Below are positions 4,490 to 7,279 of a stretch of 7,279 nt of DNA, piece by piece; the first letter of the stretch is position 1; each line of letters starts with the position of its first letter. Position numbers and translations under genes: made by a program. Source of the DNA: Candidatus Neomicrothrix sp. UBA7884. GTDB taxonomy: Bacteria > Actinomycetota > Acidimicrobiia > Acidimicrobiales > MedAcidi-G1. The notes under the pieces are model-generated. The model was not told the origin of the DNA. It did no database searches and worked only from the letters and a program-made list of their open reading frames with translations. Where the stretch lies: the NCBI GenBank assembly GCA_002501135.1, contig DLRQ01000063.1, forward strand, positions 895 through 8,173, given 5' to 3'.

Positions 4490-7279
4490 TTCAGGATCGC
4501 TACGGAGCCAGCTGGCCAGGAGCAGGACGCCGCAGAGAGCAGCCACCTGGAGGAGGCGGCGGGACCTTGAGGATGCACTGTCGTGGACCAGTTCGCCGAT
4601 GGTGCCCGAGGCCACCCTCACCGATGGCCGGCCCGGCACGCCTCCGGCTTCGTCGGCGGGCACGAGAGGCCGGGTGGTGCCGTCGACGCTGAACGACCAG
4701 GAACCCTCGGGGCCGAGGATCCACCGGTAGGCGCCGTCGGCTGATGCCTGCACCCGGAAGCGGTCGTAGGCCAGGGGCGTGACTGCGGCCGGTACGGCGC
4801 GGCCGGTACGGTCGCGCACCACGGCGTGGACGGGTCGGGTGGCGATGTTTTCAAAGATTGTCACTGCACTGTTGAGGCCCTCTACGCGGACCATGTCGAG
4901 TTGGCGTGTGAGGGCCGCCGCGTAGGTGGGTGGAAGGGGTGCCTCGACCGCCTCGTGGGGCGCTGGCGCCGAACGTTCTACCAGCACGATGTGGCTGATC
5001 CCCCAGGCTCCGATGGCGCCTCCGAGGCGGCTTGTCCGGCCGGTCAGGGCCTCGGTCAGGGCGTCCCTGATTTCGGCCACGCCGGGTGCACCTGTCAGGT
5101 CGTAGGGCCACTGGTCGAGCAGGTCGGGACGGCCGTCGGTGACCGCCACCGCCACGTCGCCCGAAAGGGGGCCGTCTGTCAGCGGCACGCCGACTGCCGG
5201 CAGGATCGTGGGTTCGCCGACCCAGAGCACCCGGTTGTCGCCACCGCTGGTGGTTTCGCCGATACCTGAGCGTGGTTCGGCGATGAACGGCAGGGACGAG
5301 GGAAGGTCGGCTTCCGGCATGCCGAGGCGACCCCCCAGGGAACCGATCACCACGGGCAGCACGGTGAGGGCCAGGGCCAGGCCGGCGACCGCGGGTAGGG
5401 AGTTTCTCCAGTTGGCGCCGCGGCGGGGCATTGAAATGGTCGTGCCCATGTCGGCTACTGCTGCGGCTGCAGCCCATGCCAGTCCCAGGGCGACGGGAAC
5501 GAGCAGCAGTTCGGGTGGCACGGTGGGGCCCTGCCACCACCCCTGGTCCACCAGCCAGACCGAGGCGAAGCCGCCGGCCACGACGAATGCCGCACGGATG
5601 CTGATTGCCAGGCGCCATCCGGTGGTGGTGAGGAGGGCCAGGGCCGGAACGACGAGCACGGCCCAGCCGATGCGGTCAATGCCGAAGGTTCCCGCCCAGG
5701 TGGGACCGCCGAGAGGGGAGCCGGTGTCGAGGGTGAACATGGCTGCCGTGCCGAGGCTGCCCCTCGGCCAGGTGGTGGGTACGGCGAGGGAGTCGAGGGG
5801 ATGGTTGTCGAACAGGCCGATCAGTAGAGGGAACTGGACGATGGCTGCCACGACCGCTCCTCCGGCCGCCACGGCGACGAGCCTGGTGAGGCCGGCGATG
5901 CTGCCTGCCAGGAGGCTGCCGACGACGAGGCCGCCGACCAGAACGGGCAGTACGACAACGACCGTGGGATCCACGGCGATTGCGGCTGCCACGACGAGGC
6001 CGGTGAGGAGGATGTCGGAGCCCATGTCACGGATACGGGTTCCGGGGCCCGGGTCGCCTCCGCGGTGGCCATAGGGCACGACGCCCTGGGCCTCGGCCAG
6101 GCGGTGGGCTATCCATGGCAGCGTGGCGTACACGGCCAGCGGTGCCAGGCGGCCCTCGCGGAGTGCGTCGTAGGGAAGGGGCACCGCCAGGTAGGTGAGA
6201 ACGGCCGCGGCGCGTGACCTGCCGCCGCCGACCGGTCGCACGAGGCGCCAGACGCCGAGGGCGCCGACCGGTAGCGCTGCGAGGACGACGGCTGTCCAGA
6301 TGAGGTTGTCGCTGCCGGGCACGACGCGTGCGACGACACCCAGGAATGCAAGGGCGTCAGGGCCGGTTGTGGCCACGCCGGTTCCGGTGGGTCGCCAGCC
6401 GTGCCACCAGGAGCGCACCAGGTCCATGGGATTGGCGGGTAGGGCCTGGAGCCGACCAACGGCTGGGAGGCCGCGGGTGAGCAGGTGACGTGAGCCGAAG
6501 CCCAGGACGGCTGCGCTGGCCATGAGGGCGATTCCGCCGGGTCCGAGCAGTGCGCTCCAGATGTTGTGGAAGGCGATGTTGCCGGGTGCCTCGTCGCCGG
6601 TGCCGTAGGGGGCGCGGCCGGTCACAGCGCGCCTGATGGCGTGGTGGGGCATGTCGGGGCCTGCCACGACGCGGCCCGGGTCGACACGGCGGTGTCTGGC
6701 GATGATGCGGCGTCTGTGGCTGACTCCGGCTCGGCGATGCAGGTTCCAGGGCCAGGCGCTGAGCAGACCCCAGACGTGGCGGAAGCGGCCGGTCAGCAGG
6801 CCGTAGGCAGTGCCCAGAACGGTCGCTGCCGCCAACTCGACCACCACGCTCGCTGCCCTGCCCGGTGCCTGGTTGGTGAGCGACATGCGCAGTTTGTGCC
6901 TGGGACGCAGGATGGCCGGGTTGGTGCCCCGTCTAACCGAGGTGTCTCCGCTCACGGTGCGCCCGACTGCGGTGGGGGCCGTGGTTACCGTGGCTCCGGC
7001 GAGGCGTGCCCTCCAGCAGAGGTCGACGTGTCCGTCGAGGAAGTGGATCTCTGGGTCGAAGCCCCCGACGGCGGCGAACAGGTCGGTGCGTACGAGCAGG
7101 GCCGCCTCGGCCACGGCGAACACGTCCGGTTCGGCGTCGTACTGGCCCTGGTCGACCTCGCCGGGGTGCAGGCGCGGCACCGGAGATCCGTAGCGGTCGA
7201 CGGTGCAGCCCATGTCGTGGAGGATGCGGCCGTCGGTCCCGACGAGGACCTTGGGGCCGACCACGCCGGCGTTGGCGGC
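4475..7279 (-). CDS. Large membrane glycosyltransferase: GT2 domain (C-terminal part) fused to a GT-C-like multi-pass region
   Basis: The 5' end lies outside the window; 934 codons plus the stop are visible, and the frame is open through 7279. Numbering from the first visible codon, the end of a GT2 (GT-A fold) catalytic domain comes first: NAGVVGPKVL (3-12), EAALLVRTDLFAAVGGFDP (58-76), then FLDGHVDLCWRARLAG (80-95). A basic amphipathic stretch and about twelve membrane segments follow, at roughly 141-163, 246-266, 324-346, 358-371, 379-393, 422-441, 443-462, 465-487, 538-577 (two), 590-610 and 627-650. A loop with DALREGRLAPLAVYA (372-386) resembles actinobacterial arabinosyltransferase-like membrane enzymes. 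Residues about 655-905 form a soluble, probably extracytoplasmic domain, closed by a last helix (908-924). The likely role is transfer of a sugar to a lipid-linked or cell-wall glycan; donor and acceptor are unknown. The acidic pair normally preceding the D-x-x-W-R block is replaced by G-H. The gene is coupled to the DUF5719-like gene. Confidence 0.88.
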   Translation of the reverse strand, partial: AANAGVVGPKVLVGTDGRILHDMGCTVDRYGSPVPRLHPGEVDQGQYDAEPDVFAVAEAALLVRTDLFAAVGGFDPEIHFLDGHVDLCWRARLAGATVTTAPTAVGRTVSGDTSVRRGTNPAILRPRHKLRMSLTNQAPGRAASVVVELAAATVLGTAYGLLTGRFRHVWGLLSAWPWNLHRRAGVSHRRRIIARHRRVDPGRVVAGPDMPHHAIRRAVTGRAPYGTGDEAPGNIAFHNIWSALLGPGGIALMASAAVLGFGSRHLLTRGLPAVGRLQALPANPMDLVRSWWHGWRPTGTGVATTGPDALAFLGVVARVVPGSDNLIWTAVVLAALPVGALGVWRLVRPVGGGRSRAAAVLTYLAVPLPYDALREGRLAPLAVYATLPWIAHRLAEAQGVVPYGHRGGDPGPGTRIRDMGSDILLTGLVVAAAIAVDPTVVVVLPVLVGGLVVGSLLAGSIAGLTRLVAVAAGGAVVAAIVQFPLLIGLFDNHPLDSLAVPTTWPRGSLGTAAMFTLDTGSPLGGPTWAGTFGIDRIGWAVLVVPALALLTTTGWRLAISIRAAFVVAGGFASVWLVDQGWWQGPTVPPELLLVPVALGLAWAAAAAVADMGTTISMPRRGANWRNSLPAVAGLALALTVLPVVIGSLGGRLGMPEADLPSSLPFIAEPRSGIGETTSGGDNRVLWVGEPTILPAVGVPLTDGPLSGDVAVAVTDGRPDLLDQWPYDLTGAPGVAEIRDALTEALTGRTSRLGGAIGAWGISHIVLVERSAPAPHEAVEAPLPPTYAAALTRQLDMVRVEGLNSAVTIFENIATRPVHAVVRDRTGRAVPAAVTPLAYDRFRVQASADGAYRWILGPEGSWSFSVDGTTRPLVPADEAGGVPGRPSVRVASGTIGELVHDSASSRSRRLLQVAALCGVLLLASWLRSDPEPEWP
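4785..4811. repeat. Short tandem duplication inside the glycosyltransferase gene
   Basis: The 13-base sequence GCGGCCGGTACGG occurs at 4785-4797 and again at 4799-4811, giving a 14-base period. It encodes part of RDRTGRAVPAAV in the C-terminal soluble domain. Because 14 is not a multiple of three, gain or loss of one copy would shift the frame; the present frame is intact on both sides. It may be coincidence in GC-rich coding DNA. Confidence 0.6.

Noticed and set aside
3934..4730. Plus-strand open frames opposite the DUF5719-like gene start
   Set aside because: They have no domain-like content, and they cross the well-supported ATGA gene junction on the other strand.
5139..6074. Plus-strand open frame of 311 codons opposite the glycosyltransferase
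   Set aside because: The translation is Arg/Pro/Thr-rich with no recognisable motif, and the minus strand carries a coherent multi-pass membrane protein over the same bases.
7262..7264. GTG at 7264 as the start of the glycosyltransferase
   Set aside because: The frame stays open to the window edge and the upstream codons read AANAG, which continues the conserved GT2 segment leading into VVGPKV; the true start lies outside the window.

Overview
This 7.3 kb window looks like an ordinary, high-GC chromosomal segment of an actinobacterium (Actinomycetota). Gene content and sequence style (an actinobacterial-type FtsH, a DUF5719-like protein paired with a very large membrane glycosyltransferase, a CPBP-like membrane protein) suggest Acidimicrobiia or a relative. 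That placement rests on recalled family resemblance, not a search. I see no mobile element, CRISPR array, tRNA or rRNA, and no base-composition break pointing to recent transfer. No stretch above 300 bases lacks a gene.

Layout. Positions 1-369, minus strand: the N-terminal 123 residues of a polytopic membrane protein, probably a CPBP-family intramembrane protease, cut by the window edge. Positions 370-480: a short divergent promoter region. Positions 481-2475, plus strand: ftsH, complete. Positions 2509-2952, plus strand: a small membrane-anchored thioredoxin-fold protein with a CQSC motif, probably co-transcribed with ftsH. Positions 2952-2983: a hairpin between the convergent gene ends that overlaps both stop codons. 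Positions 2982-4478, minus strand: a secreted or membrane-anchored DUF5719-like protein made of about four similar repeats. Positions 4475-7279, minus strand: the C-terminal 934 residues of a GT2 glycosyltransferase fused to a multi-pass membrane region; its start lies outside the window. The last two genes overlap by 4 bases (ATGA) and are probably translationally coupled.

How the genes may work together. Two modules meet tail to tail. The left module concerns membrane protein quality control: FtsH degrades unfolded membrane and cytosolic proteins, the divergent CPBP-like protein may be another membrane protease, and the thioredoxin-like protein could act on disulfides outside the membrane. 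The right module is a cell-envelope glycan module: a membrane glycosyltransferase and an exported repeat protein made in fixed order from one transcript.

Points of most interest are a non-canonical DGHVD sequence where GT2 enzymes usually carry an acidic pair before the conserved D-x-x-W-R block, -10-like boxes placed so that both divergent genes could have leaderless mRNAs, the fourfold repeat in the DUF5719-like protein, and the hairpin built over both convergent stop codons. I do not see strong evidence for a wholly new system.
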